Assembly: GCA_021769555.1 (NCBI GenBank)
Contig: JAETSR010000001.1
Location: 310,001 to 374,000, forward strand
Origin: Clostridiaceae bacterium
GTDB taxonomy: Bacteria > Bacillota > Clostridia > Oscillospirales > Acutalibacteraceae
Length of the DNA stretch: 64,000 nt
Direction: 5' to 3'
The first letter of the stretch is position 1, and every line of letters begins with the position of its first letter. Made by a program: the position numbers and the translations under genes. The notes under the pieces are model-generated. The model was not told the DNA's origin. It saw only the letters and a list, made by a program, of their open reading frames with translations, and searched no databases. This document shows positions 53,932-63,653 of the stretch, piece after piece.

Positions 53932-55347
53932 ATGGGCGGCTTTTTTGGAGTTGCGTCAAAGGAAAATTGTATCTTCGACCTGTTTTTCGGCACGGATTAC
54001 CACTCCCACCTGGGCACCCGGCGGGCAGGCATGGCAGTGTATGACAGGGAGAAGGGCTTCGACAGGTCCATCCACAATATCGAGAACTCACCTTTCCGCA
54101 CAAAGTTCGACAAGGAAGTTTCAGAAATGCGCGGGCAGCTTGGCATAGGCTGTATATCAGACTATGAGCCCCAGCCCCTTGTGGTGCGCTCCCACCACGG
54201 CACCTACGCCATCGTGACCGTGGGCAAGGTAAACAACACCGGCGAGCTGGTCCGGGGCATATTCTCCGGGGGCCACTCCCATTTTATGGAGATGAGCGGC
54301 GGGGACATCAACCAGACCGAGCTTGTGGCCGCGCTTATAAATCAGAAGGAAAACCTTATTGAGGGCATACGCTACGCCCAGGAGGCCCTGGACGGCTCCA
54401 TGAGCCTTTTGCTCCTCACCCCCAGGGGGATACTGGCCGCCAGGGACAGGCTTGGGCGCACGCCCGTGGCCGTCGGCGTGAAGGACGGCGCCCGCTGCGT
54501 GTCCTTTGAGAGCTTCGCCTACCTGAACCTGGGCTACAGGGGGGAGCGGGAGCTGGGCCCGGGCGAGATAGCGGCGGTGACGCCGGAGGGGGTGGAGACC
54601 CTCTCAAAGCCCGGGAAGGATATGAAAATATGCACGTTCCTCTGGGTGTACTACGGCTACCCCACATCCTCCTACGAGGGGGTGAACGTGGAGGAAATGC
54701 GCTATAAATGCGGGGCGCTGCTGGCAAAGAGGGACAGCTTCCCCGATGGAAAGCCCGACAACGTGGCCGGCGTGCCGGACTCGGGCACCGCCCACGCCGT
54801 GGGCTACGCCAACGCCTCGGGCATACCCTTCTCAAGGCCCCTGATAAAATACACCCCCACATGGCCCCGGTCCTTCATGCCCACCATGCAGAGCCAGCGC
54901 AACCTCATAGCCCATATGAAGCTGATACCCGTGCACGAGCTGATAAGGGGGCGCAGCCTGCTGCTTATCGACGACTCCATAGTGCGGGGCACCCAGCTTC
55001 GGGAGACGACGGACTTCCTCTATAAGCACGGCGCCAGGGAGGTGCACGCAAGGCCCGCCTGCCCGCCGCCGATGTTCGGGTGCAAATACCTGAACTTCTC
55101 CCGCTCGGCGTCCCTGGACGACCTTATCTCCCGCCGGGTGATAAAGGAGCTGGAGGGCAGCAGCCAGCCGGAGAACTTCAAAAGGTACACCGACCCTGAT
55201 ACAGAGGAGTACCAGACCATGGTGGACACCATCTGCAAAAAGCTCAGCTTCACCTCCCTTCGGTACCACAGGCTGGACGACATGGTGGAGTCCGTGGGGC
55301 TCGACAGGTGTAAGCTATGCACCTACTGCTGGAACGGCGAGGAGTAA
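53932..55347 (+). CDS. PurF paralogue lacking the glutaminase cysteine
   Basis: A 471-residue protein with an N-terminal Ntn-type glutamine amidotransferase fold and a C-terminal phosphoribosyltransferase domain (LLLIDDSIVRGTQLRE, the PRPP motif). True PurF proteins begin with catalytic Cys (for example MCGIFG); here it is MGGFFG, so glutamine hydrolysis should be lost. The rest is well preserved (GTDYHSHLGTRRAGMAVYD, LLTPRGILAARDRLGRTP). The C-terminal CKLCTYCWNG may bind metal. It could use ammonia or have another regulatory role. It is not in a purine operon here. Confidence 0.88.
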   Translation: MGGFFGVASKENCIFDLFFGTDYHSHLGTRRAGMAVYDREKGFDRSIHNIENSPFRTKFDKEVSEMRGQLGIGCISDYEPQPLVVRSHHGTYAIVTVGKVNNTGELVRGIFSGGHSHFMEMSGGDINQTELVAALINQKENLIEGIRYAQEALDGSMSLLLLTPRGILAARDRLGRTPVAVGVKDGARCVSFESFAYLNLGYRGERELGPGEIAAVTPEGVETLSKPGKDMKICTFLWVYYGYPTSSYEGVNVEEMRYKCGALLAKRDSFPDGKPDNVAGVPDSGTAHAVGYANASGIPFSRPLIKYTPTWPRSFMPTMQSQRNLIAHMKLIPVHELIRGRSLLLIDDSIVRGTQLRETTDFLYKHGAREVHARPACPPPMFGCKYLNFSRSASLDDLISRRVIKELEGSSQPENFKRYTDPDTEEYQTMVDTICKKLSFTSLRYHRLDDMVESVGLDRCKLCTYCWNGEE

Positions 55348-55364
55348 TGGCCTCAGAAAACCAA

Positions 55365-55404
55365 AAAAAGCGTCTCCGCGGGGCAGGCCCGGGGGACGCT
55401 TTTT
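55365..55404. terminator. Bidirectional terminator
   Basis: A AAAAAGCGTC / GACGCTTTTT stem with a GC-rich top, A residues on the left and T residues on the right. Confidence 0.9.
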
Positions 55405-55428
55405 CTGTATGCCTTATATTATCTTATG

Positions 55429-56526
55429 TTATTTTATGACAAGAATAGTGGAGGTCTCGTTGATATGCCCGAAGAAGGCCTCGCCGTTGGTGGAGAAGCC
55501 TATGCTGGGGCAGCGCCCGAAGAGCTCGCAGTAGGGGGTGACGACGTTCTCCTTCTGTATCTCCAGGGTGCGGTACAGGCAGTTGAAGTTGATAAGCCCG
55601 GCGGGCTCGTATGTAAGGGCCTCGTCCAGGGCCTTTTTGGTGTCGTCTACTATGCGGCCTATCTCCAGCACGTTTATCTCCGTGCCCTCGGGCAGGCCGC
55701 AGTGCAGGGTAATGCCCCCGTCCTGTATCTGGTTGAAGGTGCGCACGAATATCTCGCCGTCCGCCACAACGCCCAGGGGGTTGCTCACAAAGTAGTCCGA
55801 TATCTTCTCAAGGGGCACCCCCAGGACCTCGGCGTATACCTCCCCGCAGGGGCGGCCGTCGAACTCGTAGAGTATGCGGTTCTTCATGTCGGACTTGGTG
55901 ACAAGGAGCCTGCGCTCTGAGAAAATATGGGCGCTCTGGGTCTTGAGCACGTCGTAGCCGTTCACGGTCTTGAGTATGGCCAGCACAGCCGCGCCGGCGT
56001 AGCTCCTGCCGTTTGCAAAGACCAGGGACTCGCAGCCCTCCGCGGCGGAGGATGAGCCGCCCACAAACAGCAGGTCTGTCACCGTGCCCAGCCGGTCCAT
56101 GAATATCTCCTCGGACTTGGCGCCGGACTCGAACATCACAAGGCCCACATAGCTCTCGTAGTCGTTTAAGACCTGGTCCACGCCGCCGAAATAGTTGTGC
56201 ATATCCTCAAGGACGCCCCTCAGGTCCGGGCCGCCGGCGATGTTCTCCACCACCCTGACGCATACGTCCTCAACGCTCCCGCTGTCCATGGCCATTATGC
56301 TCACGGCGCCGTCGGTGAACTGTGAGTTGCAGTACTCGCTGTGGGAGGAGGAGCCGATTATCTCGACGCCGGGGAAAGCCTCCTTCAGCGCCGCCTCGGG
56401 CTGTGAATATATGCCGGACGCAAAGAAGAGCATGAGCTTGGGCTGAAATCCCGCCAGGGCTTCAGAGGCCTGACGGGCCATATCCCGGCTGTCCGCTCCC
56501 TTTACCAAAATCGTTTTTACTGCCAA
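55429..56526 (-). CDS. FIST-domain sensory protein
   Basis: A 365-residue protein with FIST_N (LMLFFASGIYSQPEAALKEAF, IIGSSSHSEY, DGAVSIMAM) and FIST_C (LYEFDGRPCGEVYAEVLG, PLGVVADGEIFVRTF, GLINFNCLYRTLEIQ, CPSIGFSTNGEAFFGHIN). FIST domains are thought to bind small ligands such as amino acids; here there is no fused output domain, so it may act through a partner. It is a separate gene, 42 bp downstream of the small protein gene. Confidence 0.88.
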   Translation of the reverse strand: MAVKTILVKGADSRDMARQASEALAGFQPKLMLFFASGIYSQPEAALKEAFPGVEIIGSSSHSEYCNSQFTDGAVSIMAMDSGSVEDVCVRVVENIAGGPDLRGVLEDMHNYFGGVDQVLNDYESYVGLVMFESGAKSEEIFMDRLGTVTDLLFVGGSSSAAEGCESLVFANGRSYAGAAVLAILKTVNGYDVLKTQSAHIFSERRLLVTKSDMKNRILYEFDGRPCGEVYAEVLGVPLEKISDYFVSNPLGVVADGEIFVRTFNQIQDGGITLHCGLPEGTEINVLEIGRIVDDTKKALDEALTYEPAGLINFNCLYRTLEIQKENVVTPYCELFGRCPSIGFSTNGEAFFGHINETSTILVIK

Positions 56527-56568
56527 AATTCTTCCCGCCTTTCATTTATGTATTCAGAATAATTTGCG

Positions 56569-56769
56569 CTATACCGAAACGCCGAATTCTTTCGCGACCT
56601 CACGCACCTTCAGGATGACTGCCGGGTCGTCAGGAGAGGCTGCAGTGTATTTATCCACAGCGATTCCCTTGAGATACATCTTTGTGCGCACAGAGTTCTC
56701 GATAACAAGATTGCCCTTACCCTTCTGGGTGATGACCCTTTGTATCATGTTGTAGACCTGCCCTGCCAA
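56569..56769 (-). CDS. Small uncharacterised protein
   Basis: A 66-residue soluble protein (from TTG 56769, behind GAAGGTG; an alternative GTG at 56778 would give 69). Visible: MIQRVITQKGKGNLVIENS and VILKVREVAKEFGVSV. The family is not recognised. It is on the same strand as the FIST gene and may be in one operon with it. Confidence 0.6.
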   Translation of the reverse strand: MAGQVYNMIQRVITQKGKGNLVIENSVRTKMYLKGIAVDKYTAASPDDPAVILKVREVAKEFGVSV

Positions 56770-56905
56770 TAAATTCACCTTCTCTCTTGAAAAATCAACG
56801 CTCTGTTTTTTGAGCAGGAATATTTTAGCATATGCCCCCTAAGTTGTCAATCGTATTTTCGCGAAAAGCATTATAGCCCCGGGCGGGGGCGTATCCCGCC
56901 GGGAT

Positions 56906-57334
56906 TTAAGCGGAGCTCTTGGCCTCCCGGTCATGCCGCCTCTTCGTGATGACCTGCTCTATCCCCTCGAGCACCGGCTCCATGTCCGCGTCCGGGGACA
57001 GGTCCAGAAGGGCCGTAAGTATGTCAGGGATATCGGCGGGCTTATAGGTCTCGGCGGAGAATACCTGCAGGGCCAAAAACTCATTGCAGGAGACCGTGGG
57101 CGCGTACCGCCGGGCGTTCTTGCGGCCCATGCCGCCGTTGTCTATTGGTATCAGATACCCCTTGGCGATGAGCTCGTTTGCCAGCAGGTGGAAGGAATTT
57201 TTGGCGAACATGGGCTCGTCAGCGCTGGCCTTTTCCAGTATCTCCTGCTTGTTCAGCGGCCGGGAGGCGCTCCACAAAATCTGAAGCAGTGAGAGCTCCG
57301 AGGATGTTACCGCCCTTTGAGGCTGCTTTGACAT
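56906..57334 (-). CDS. BlaI-like winged-helix repressor (second copy)
   Basis: A 142-residue BlaI/MecI-type repressor (SSELSLLQILWSASRPLNKQ, FHLLANELIAKGYL, wing, then a helical end). The ATG at 57334 has AAAGGAG eight bases before it. No M56 peptidase adjoins, unlike the pair at 24733-26297. Divergent from the ABC/FtsX operon at 57555, which it may control. Confidence 0.82.
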   Translation of the reverse strand: MSKQPQRAVTSSELSLLQILWSASRPLNKQEILEKASADEPMFAKNSFHLLANELIAKGYLIPIDNGGMGRKNARRYAPTVSCNEFLALQVFSAETYKPADIPDILTALLDLSPDADMEPVLEGIEQVITKRRHDREAKSSA

Positions 57335-57366
57335 ACAACGCACTCCTTTATCTTAAAACTCCTGTG

Positions 57367-57400
57367 ATAATACTATATTATATCCCGGGGTGAATGTCAA
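57367..57400 (-). promoter_or_regulatory. Promoter and probable operator of the second BlaI-like gene
   Basis: Minus strand: TTGACA (57400-57395), 17 bp, TATAGT (57377-57372). The inverted repeat ATAATA-CTA-TATTAT (57367-57381) covers the -10 box. It shares the 10-mer ATACTATATT with the BlaI operator region near 26391. Confidence 0.8.
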
Positions 57401-57432
57401 CCGAAAAACAGTAGAAATTTTTTATTCTGTTA

Positions 57433-57461
57433 TTGACAGGGGAAGTGAGATATGTTATATT
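57433..57461 (+). promoter_or_regulatory. Promoter of the FtsX-type transporter operon
   Basis: TTGACA, 17 bp, TATATT. The start codon is about 85 bp downstream of the expected transcription start. Confidence 0.8.
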
Positions 57462-57554
57462 GGAAAAGCAATAATCAAGCGGGACAAAAGCTTTTGACCT
57501 GTGAGCAAATAGTATAATGAAATTATAACGGAGTTTATATCAGGAGGGTAAGCC

Positions 57555-58226
57555 ATGAGCGTGCTCAGTGCAGAGAAACTATCTTTTACCTATCAGAGCA
57601 AGTACCAGAAGGTCCGCGCCCTGGACGGCGTGAGCTGTGAGTTTGAGCTGGGGAAATTCTACGCCATTGTGGGCCGCTCGGGCAGCGGCAAGACCACGCT
57701 CCTGTCCATGCTGGCGGGCCTCGGGGACCCGGACGAGGGCCAGGTAATCTCCGACGGCAGGGCCGTCCGGGAGATAGGCAGCGAGCGGCACAGGCGGGAG
57801 AACGTCTCCGTTATCTACCAGTCCTTCAACCTGTTCCCCCATCTTACTATACTTGAGAACGTGGCCTACCCCATGCGGGTGGTGCGCGTGCCCATGCGGG
57901 AGGCCATACCCCGGGCCCAGGAGCTTTTGGCCGCCGTGGGCCTTGAGGACGTGGACCCGAGAAAGCGCCCGGCCATGCTCTCCGGCGGCCAGCAGCAGAG
58001 GGTGGCTATAGCCAGAGCCCTTGCAAGCGAGGCCAAGGTCCTTCTTGCGGACGAGCCCACCGGCAACCTGGACAGCGAGAACGGAAAGAACATAATCACC
58101 CTTTTAAAATACCTCTCCGGCGAGGCGAACCGCTGCATAATCGTCATCACCCACGACCGGGAGATAGCCCGGGAGGCCGACGTTATATACCGTATGCGCG
58201 ACGGAAAAATCGAGAGGGAGGCATAA
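57555..58226 (+). CDS. ABC ATPase, LolD/MacB type
   Basis: A 223-residue ATPase. Walker [11 protein letters not shown]-loop YQSFNLF, signature [15 protein letters not shown], Walker [15 protein letters not shown]-loop ITHDREI. The paired permeases are FtsX-type. Such systems in Firmicutes export or sense antimicrobial peptides, or act on envelope proteins. Two bases before the first permease gene. Confidence 0.95.
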   Translation: MSVLSAEKLSFTYQSKYQKVRALDGVSCEFELGKFYAIVGRSGSGKTTLLSMLAGLGDPDEGQVISDGRAVREIGSERHRRENVSVIYQSFNLFPHLTILENVAYPMRVVRVPMREAIPRAQELLAAVGLEDVDPRKRPAMLSGGQQQRVAIARALASEAKVLLADEPTGNLDSENGKNIITLLKYLSGEANRCIIVITHDREIAREADVIYRMRDGKIEREA

Positions 58227-58228
58227 TT

Positions 58229-59434
58229 ATGCTGACTATACAGGAGACTTTCTGGCAGCTTGCCCGGAACAAGGGCCGCACGGTGATACTGCTCCTGGCC
58301 TCGGCAATGCTCGCCGGGTGCATGGCCTTTTACATGAGCAATATCCGGGCCAACGAGGAGGCCGTTTCGAGGCTCGCGGAGACCATACCCGTGGAGGTGC
58401 GCGTCTCAAACATCCGGGGCGACAGGGACTGGGGCCTGAACATCAACGCCCACAGGTGCGGCAACCTGAGAGAGAGCCCATACCTGAAGGACTTCTACGC
58501 AACAATCTACGGCGAGGGGGCCTACAGCGAGGAGGCCCGGCGGAAGGAGATTTTTCAGAAGGACTGCAATGTAATGGCCCTGAGCGGTCTGGACTGCATT
58601 TGGATGCCCGACGGCGTGTTTACCTACTCGGAGGGCTATGACGAGGGCATGTTCCGGACGGAGGAGCCCGTATGCCTTGTGTGGGACGAGTACGCCGAGC
58701 GCAACGGCATAGAGGTGGGGGACGAGGTGGCCTTTCCCATATACGCCCTGTCCTATGACATGTATCAGGACGTGGTATACACCCCCCTGGGGGAGCAGAC
58801 CCTAAAGGTGGTTGGCACGAGCTTTTCCCATGAGAACCCCAAGGAGTTTTTGGTGCCCGTGGGCTGGATGCGCAGGACCATGGAGTCTTTGGGGCTGGAG
58901 GTGAACTATAACGAGGCGGGGGCATACCTCAAAGACCCCCGGCAGCTCAGCGCCTTTAAGGACACCGTAATGGAGCTGGGCTTCATCGAGCCCAAGCCCG
59001 ACGCCATGGACATGTTCACCGGCGGGTCGGTTACCGTGGACGACGAGCAGTACATCACCTCGGCCGAGGCCATCGGCCAGGTCATCGTGCTCTTTAAGCG
59101 TTTCCAGATACCCTTCTTCGTGCTGGTGATAGGCATGATAGTCCTGGCTATCTTCCTCATCATGCGGGGCTCCCGCCGGGTGATAGCCATATCCATATCC
59201 CTTGGCCGGCCCAGGTTTCTCTGTGCCGCGGGGTGTTTCCTGGCGGCGCTGGCAGCGGAGCTTGCGGGCTGCGCGCTGGTGTTCCCGGCAATGACGCTTT
59301 TGGCAGGCATGTCCGTTGAGGGCGCGCTGTACATCTGCGCGGAGTTCATGCTCTGCGCCTGCGTGGGCGATATAGCGGCCCTGATGCTGCTCCTTCGCTT
59401 CAACGCTTTCACACTGCTCACGGCGGTAGAATAG
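58229..59434 (+). CDS. FtsX-type permease, first
   Basis: A 401-residue protein: N-terminal membrane helix (residues 17-37), an extracellular domain of about 240 residues, and three C-terminal membrane helices ([17 protein letters not shown], then two more). It works with the ATPase at 57555. The outside domain has no recognised fold. Confidence 0.9.
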   Translation: MLTIQETFWQLARNKGRTVILLLASAMLAGCMAFYMSNIRANEEAVSRLAETIPVEVRVSNIRGDRDWGLNINAHRCGNLRESPYLKDFYATIYGEGAYSEEARRKEIFQKDCNVMALSGLDCIWMPDGVFTYSEGYDEGMFRTEEPVCLVWDEYAERNGIEVGDEVAFPIYALSYDMYQDVVYTPLGEQTLKVVGTSFSHENPKEFLVPVGWMRRTMESLGLEVNYNEAGAYLKDPRQLSAFKDTVMELGFIEPKPDAMDMFTGGSVTVDDEQYITSAEAIGQVIVLFKRFQIPFFVLVIGMIVLAIFLIMRGSRRVIAISISLGRPRFLCAAGCFLAALAAELAGCALVFPAMTLLAGMSVEGALYICAEFMLCACVGDIAALMLLLRFNAFTLLTAVE

Positions 59435-59443
59435 GGGGTATAT

Positions 59444-61354
59444 ATGTTCAGCTTCAGCATAAAGCAGTTTATAAGGCAGCCGGGGAAGGCCCTGCTCTTC
59501 TTCCTGCTGATGGCGGCGAGCACCGCCCTGGTAGTCACCGGGGCCGTGCTCACCGCGGAGAACAGCGAGCGCATAAAAATAGTGGAGGACACCTACTCCA
59601 CCGTGGGCTATATCGAGCAGACGCCCCTTAATACCGAGAGCGTGCCCATTGCGAACCCCTGCACCGGCTCCGACTGGCTGACTTCCACCGACTACGGCGA
59701 TTATATCTTCCCGGAAGACCTGGACTTCCCCGGCGCGGGCTACATCATGAAGCCGGAGCAGAGGCCCTACTGTATTATTAAAAACCAGGAGCTTATAACC
59801 ACACTCCATCATGACGGCTTTCATTTCCTGGAATTTACCCCCCTTGAGCCTGTGGGGGACGACGGCGGGGCGGTGGAAGTGGAGATAACCCGCGTCCTGC
59901 TCAGCGAGGACAGTTCCCATGGGAACGGCGATGTGACCATAAAAAATGCTGCCCTGCACGAGGGGGACAATATCACAGTCTGTCAGTGCTTTGGCACCAC
60001 CCGCTATCCAATGGAGGTGGGGGAAAGGTATTTAGCAGAGCTGTATCCGTATACCTATTGCGAAGTGCATGAGGCCGACGAGTACGTAATATATCACCGC
60101 CCGTGCTCTCTCCAGTCGGACAGGGAGGGGAACTATATCGACAAGGGGGCCTTCCCGGACGATATAGACTGGGGCTATAAATCCCCGGGCTACGCCCAGG
60201 TAGCCCATGTCACCGGGGACGACTTCTATGAGAAGGGAAATATCGGGTACAATTACATCCTCTGGGCCGAGCATTTACATCTTCGGGACCACTTATTCGG
60301 CGTTGTCCCCACAAACTCCCTGGAACTCCTGCCCAGCTGGCACGAGAACGAGCACAGGCTGATAGACGGCCGGGAGATTACCCCCGAGGAATTTGAGTCC
60401 GGCGCGCCGGTGTGCATGGTGCATAAGGAGCTCTCCAACTTCAATAAGCTCTCTGTGGGGGACAAGGTGAGCATGGAGTTTCTCTGCTCCGCCTACCGGG
60501 ACTTCAATGTCCTTGGGGGCGACCTGCCGTATTCCACCAGTATCCTCAACGCCGACGGCGAGTACTACGAGCCCTTCTTCCGGCAGGAGTACGAGATAGT
60601 CGGCACCTTCAGCGGCGGCCGCCATTCTGAGATTGAGATAGGCGAGAACAATATGATAATCCCCGCAAAGTCCGTCGCCGCCAGCGACGAGGACCATATC
60701 GCGGGGGCTGAGCCCATGACCAAATACACCGCCTCCTTCCAGATACCAAACGGCTCAATCCAAAAGTTCGACCAGGCCCTCCATAAGCACGTCCCCGAGG
60801 CGGAGCGGCTCAGTATCACCTACGACGACCGGGGCTACTCGGAGATAAGGAAGTCCCTGGATAACTCCCGGGCCATGGCGCTTCTCCTGCTCCTGGCGGG
60901 GGTAATGGCGGCCCTGTCCATAATCGCCCTGCTCCTGTACTTCTTCGTGGCGAAGGAGAAAAAGCGCACGGCGGTGGAGCGGAGCCTGGGCATGACAAAG
61001 GCCCAGTGCCGGGTGTCCCTGCTGTCGGCGCTGATGATACTGACGGTGCTCTCGGCCTCGGCGGGGAGCGCGGGGGGCATGCTGGCCCTTGGCAGGGTCC
61101 AGGAGCCAAAGGCTGCTGCAAAGACGGCGGAGGAGCGGGACAGCATGTACGACTACGACACCCGGTACAGCACCTGGGCCGCGGGCCGGGAGCTGGCGGA
61201 GAAGGCCGAGATAGAGGTGGAGACGCCCATCTATCTGAGCTGCGCCGTGCCCCTCTCTATAAGCCTCATTGTGCTTATACCGGCCCTCTTGCTGATGGCA
61301 GCGGGCTTTAGGACGGACCCCATATATCTTTTGAGTACCAGGGAGAAGGAATAG
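59444..61354 (+). CDS. FtsX-type permease, second, large extracellular domain
   Basis: A 636-residue protein: N-terminal helix (LLFFLLMAASTALVVTGAVL), an extracellular part of about 440 residues, then C-terminal helices (MALLLLLAGVMAALSIIALL, followed by RSLGMTKAQCRVSLLSALM, and a last helix near 610). The pattern is a MacB-type core domain split with long outside insertions. It forms a heterodimer with the first permease. It is the last gene of the operon. Confidence 0.88.
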   Translation: MFSFSIKQFIRQPGKALLFFLLMAASTALVVTGAVLTAENSERIKIVEDTYSTVGYIEQTPLNTESVPIANPCTGSDWLTSTDYGDYIFPEDLDFPGAGYIMKPEQRPYCIIKNQELITTLHHDGFHFLEFTPLEPVGDDGGAVEVEITRVLLSEDSSHGNGDVTIKNAALHEGDNITVCQCFGTTRYPMEVGERYLAELYPYTYCEVHEADEYVIYHRPCSLQSDREGNYIDKGAFPDDIDWGYKSPGYAQVAHVTGDDFYEKGNIGYNYILWAEHLHLRDHLFGVVPTNSLELLPSWHENEHRLIDGREITPEEFESGAPVCMVHKELSNFNKLSVGDKVSMEFLCSAYRDFNVLGGDLPYSTSILNADGEYYEPFFRQEYEIVGTFSGGRHSEIEIGENNMIIPAKSVAASDEDHIAGAEPMTKYTASFQIPNGSIQKFDQALHKHVPEAERLSITYDDRGYSEIRKSLDNSRAMALLLLLAGVMAALSIIALLLYFFVAKEKKRTAVERSLGMTKAQCRVSLLSALMILTVLSASAGSAGGMLALGRVQEPKAAAKTAEERDSMYDYDTRYSTWAAGRELAEKAEIEVETPIYLSCAVPLSISLIVLIPALLLMAAGFRTDPIYLLSTREKE

Positions 61355-61359
61355 GCCAT

Positions 61360-61461
61360 GAAAGAAAACCGCGGCGGCGGTGAAGCGCCACCATTTGTTA
61401 GACAAGTATGGTATACTATAAACTAACGAATGGGGGCGCTTCACTGCCGCGGTTTTCTTTC
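61360..61461. repeat. 102-bp imperfect inverted repeat
   Basis: Arms of about 40 nt (61360-61401 and 61423-61461) fold into one long hairpin; outer GAAAGAAAACCGCGG and inner CCATTTGTTAG parts match with few differences. The 21-nt loop contains GGTATACTATA. The right arm ends in TTTTCTTTC and could terminate the FtsX operon, while TTGTTA with TATAAA (16 bp apart) could start pyrH transcription. It may also be a small mobile palindrome. Confidence 0.7.
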
Positions 61462-61576
61462 AAAAAATAAAGCTTTACAAAGGAAGACTTTTCATGTACA
61501 ATTAAGCTGTATATATGCACGGCGGGAACGGGGCGTACCCGGAAACAATCATATTCAGGAAACGGAGCGTGAGTTT

Positions 61577-62281
61577 ATGACGCCAAAATACAAGAGGGTG
61601 CTGTTAAAGCTCAGCGGCGAGGCCCTGGCGGGGCCCCAGGGCCACGGCATTGACTTCGACACGGTGGTGGACATATGCAGGCCGGTGAAGGCCCTGCACG
61701 ATATGGGGGCCGAGGTGGCCATAGTCGTGGGCGGCGGCAACTTCTGGCGGGGGCGCAGCAGCGGCAAAATGGACCGCACCAGGGCCGACCATATGGGTAT
61801 GCTGGCAACGGTCATAAACGCCCTTGGGGTGGCCGACGCTTTGGAGCAGCTGGGCCTCTCCGTGCGGGTGCAGACGGCCATCGCCATGCAGGAGGTGGCC
61901 GAGCCCTATATCCGCAACAGGGCCGTCAGGCACCTTGAGAAGGGCCGGGTGATAGTCTTCGGCTGCGGCACGGGCAACCCCTTCTTCTCCACGGACACCG
62001 GGGCGGCCCTGCGCGCCGCGGAGATAGAGGCCGACGTCATCCTAAAGGCCACAATGGTGGACGGCGTCTACGACAGCGACCCAAAGAAGAACCCCGGCGC
62101 AAAGCGCTATGACGAGCTGACCTTCATGGAGGTCTTGAACCGGAACCTGGGGGTCATGGACATGACCGCCGCCTCCTTCTGCAAGGACCGGGGCATACCA
62201 TGGCTGGTATTCAGCATTGAGGACCCGGAGAACATCGTTCGGGCGGTCACGGGAGAGGCTGTGGGCACCCTTGTAAAATAA
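61577..62281 (+). CDS. pyrH: UMP kinase
   Basis: A 235-residue enzyme phosphorylating UMP to UDP. N-terminal [24 protein letters not shown], the conserved [14 protein letters not shown], and the C-terminal [12 protein letters not shown]. The start at 61577 behind CGGAG. It begins the conserved pyrH-frr-uppS-cdsA order. Confidence 0.96.
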   Translation: MTPKYKRVLLKLSGEALAGPQGHGIDFDTVVDICRPVKALHDMGAEVAIVVGGGNFWRGRSSGKMDRTRADHMGMLATVINALGVADALEQLGLSVRVQTAIAMQEVAEPYIRNRAVRHLEKGRVIVFGCGTGNPFFSTDTGAALRAAEIEADVILKATMVDGVYDSDPKKNPGAKRYDELTFMEVLNRNLGVMDMTAASFCKDRGIPWLVFSIEDPENIVRAVTGEAVGTLVK

Positions 62282-62326
62282 GCAGGACTCTTAACAATAA
62301 AAACCTATTATCAGGAGGGAAAGAAA

Positions 62327-62890
62327 ATGGCAGAGATGAAGGACGTATTTGACAGGGCCGAGAGCAAAATGAAGAAGGCCGTGGGCCATCTTCAGGAGGA
62401 GTACGCCGCCATACGCGCGGGCCGTGCCAACCCCGCCGTGCTGGATAAAATCATGGTAAACTACTACGACACCCCCACGCCCATAAACCAGCTGGCGGCG
62501 GTTGCCGTCACCGAGGCGAGGGTGCTCACCATCCAGCCCTGGGACGCCTCAGTGCTCCGGGGCATTGAGAAGGCCATACAGACCTCGGACCTTGGGGTGA
62601 ACCCCCAGAACGACGGCAAGATAATCCGGCTCACCTTCCCGCCACTCAATGAGGAGCGCCGCCGGGACCTGGTGAAGGAGACCAGCAAGCTGGCTGAAGA
62701 GGGCAAGGTGGCCGTGCGCTCCATACGCCGGGACGCCATAGAGAAGCTCAAGGACATGAAGAAGAAGTCCGAGATAACCGAGGACGACTTGAAGCAGGCC
62801 GAGAAGAAGGCCCAGGACCTCACCGATAAGTATATAAAGAACATCGACGCCTGCGCCGCTGACAAAGAGAAAGAGATTCTGGAGATATAA
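62327..62890 (+). CDS. frr: Ribosome recycling factor
   Basis: A 187-residue protein. The N-terminal MKKAVGHLQEEYAAIRAGRA, then the conserved YYDTPTPINQLAAV and LTIQPWD, and PPLNEERRRDLVKETSKLAE. Splits ribosomes after termination. TCAGGAGGG ribosome site. Confidence 0.97.
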   Translation: MAEMKDVFDRAESKMKKAVGHLQEEYAAIRAGRANPAVLDKIMVNYYDTPTPINQLAAVAVTEARVLTIQPWDASVLRGIEKAIQTSDLGVNPQNDGKIIRLTFPPLNEERRRDLVKETSKLAEEGKVAVRSIRRDAIEKLKDMKKKSEITEDDLKQAEKKAQDLTDKYIKNIDACAADKEKEILEI

Positions 62891-62899
62891 GGAGAGCCT

Positions 62900-63622
62900 A
62901 TGCCGGAGAAAGATACAGCCGGGCAGCCTGTGCCCGCCCATGTGGGCATAATCATGGACGGCAACGGCCGCTGGGCCAAGAAGCATTTCCAGCCCCGCTC
63001 CATGGGCCATAGGGCCGGGGCCCAAAACTTCCGGACTATCACAAGGTACGCCTCGAGGATAGGGATAAAATACCTCACCGTGTACGCCTTCTCCACGGAG
63101 AACTGGTCCCGCCCCGCCGAGGAGGTGGGGGCTTTAATGGGCCTTTTCAAGGACTACCTCCGGGAGGCCCTCAGGGACTTTATGGACGAGAACATCCGGG
63201 TGCGCTTCATCGGGGACGTGAGCGCCTTCTCAGAGGACCTTCGGAAGCTTATCGCAGAGGTGGAGGAGGCCTCTGCCCCGAAGACCGGCATGGTGCTGAA
63301 TATTGCCATGAACTATGGGGGCAGGGATGAGATAATCCGCGCCGCAAGGAGCTTTGCTAAGGACGTGCGGGAGGGCAGGGCGGAGCCCGGGGACCTTACC
63401 GAGGGGCTGTTCGACAGCTATCTCTACACCGCAGGCCAGCCTGCCCCGGACCTTATAATCCGTCCCAGCGGGGAGCAGCGCATATCGAATTTTCTCCTTT
63501 GGCAGTGCGCCTATGCCGAGCTCGTCTATTTCGACATTCTCTGGCCCGACTTCAAGCCCGGGGACCTGGACCGGGCTGTTGCCATATACAATTCCCGCCA
63601 GCGGCGTTTCGGCGGGGTGTGA
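62900..63622 (+). CDS. uppS: Isoprenyl (undecaprenyl diphosphate) synthase
   Basis: A 240-residue cis-prenyltransferase making the cell-wall lipid carrier precursor. The catalytic Asp is in IIMDGNGRWAK. Further motifs are LTVYAFSTENWSRP, MNYGGRDEII, RPSGEQRISNFLLWQ and the final AELVYFDILWPDF. Nine bases after frr. Confidence 0.97.
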   Translation: MPEKDTAGQPVPAHVGIIMDGNGRWAKKHFQPRSMGHRAGAQNFRTITRYASRIGIKYLTVYAFSTENWSRPAEEVGALMGLFKDYLREALRDFMDENIRVRFIGDVSAFSEDLRKLIAEVEEASAPKTGMVLNIAMNYGGRDEIIRAARSFAKDVREGRAEPGDLTEGLFDSYLYTAGQPAPDLIIRPSGEQRISNFLLWQCAYAELVYFDILWPDFKPGDLDRAVAIYNSRQRRFGGV

Positions 63623-63653
63623 ATTTTCACGGGAAGAAAGGCGGCGTTCACTT

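Noticed and set aside
58802-59959. 385-codon minus-strand frame opposite the FtsX genes
   Set aside because: Mirror frame of two membrane proteins; His/Gly/Tyr-rich translation and no start signals.
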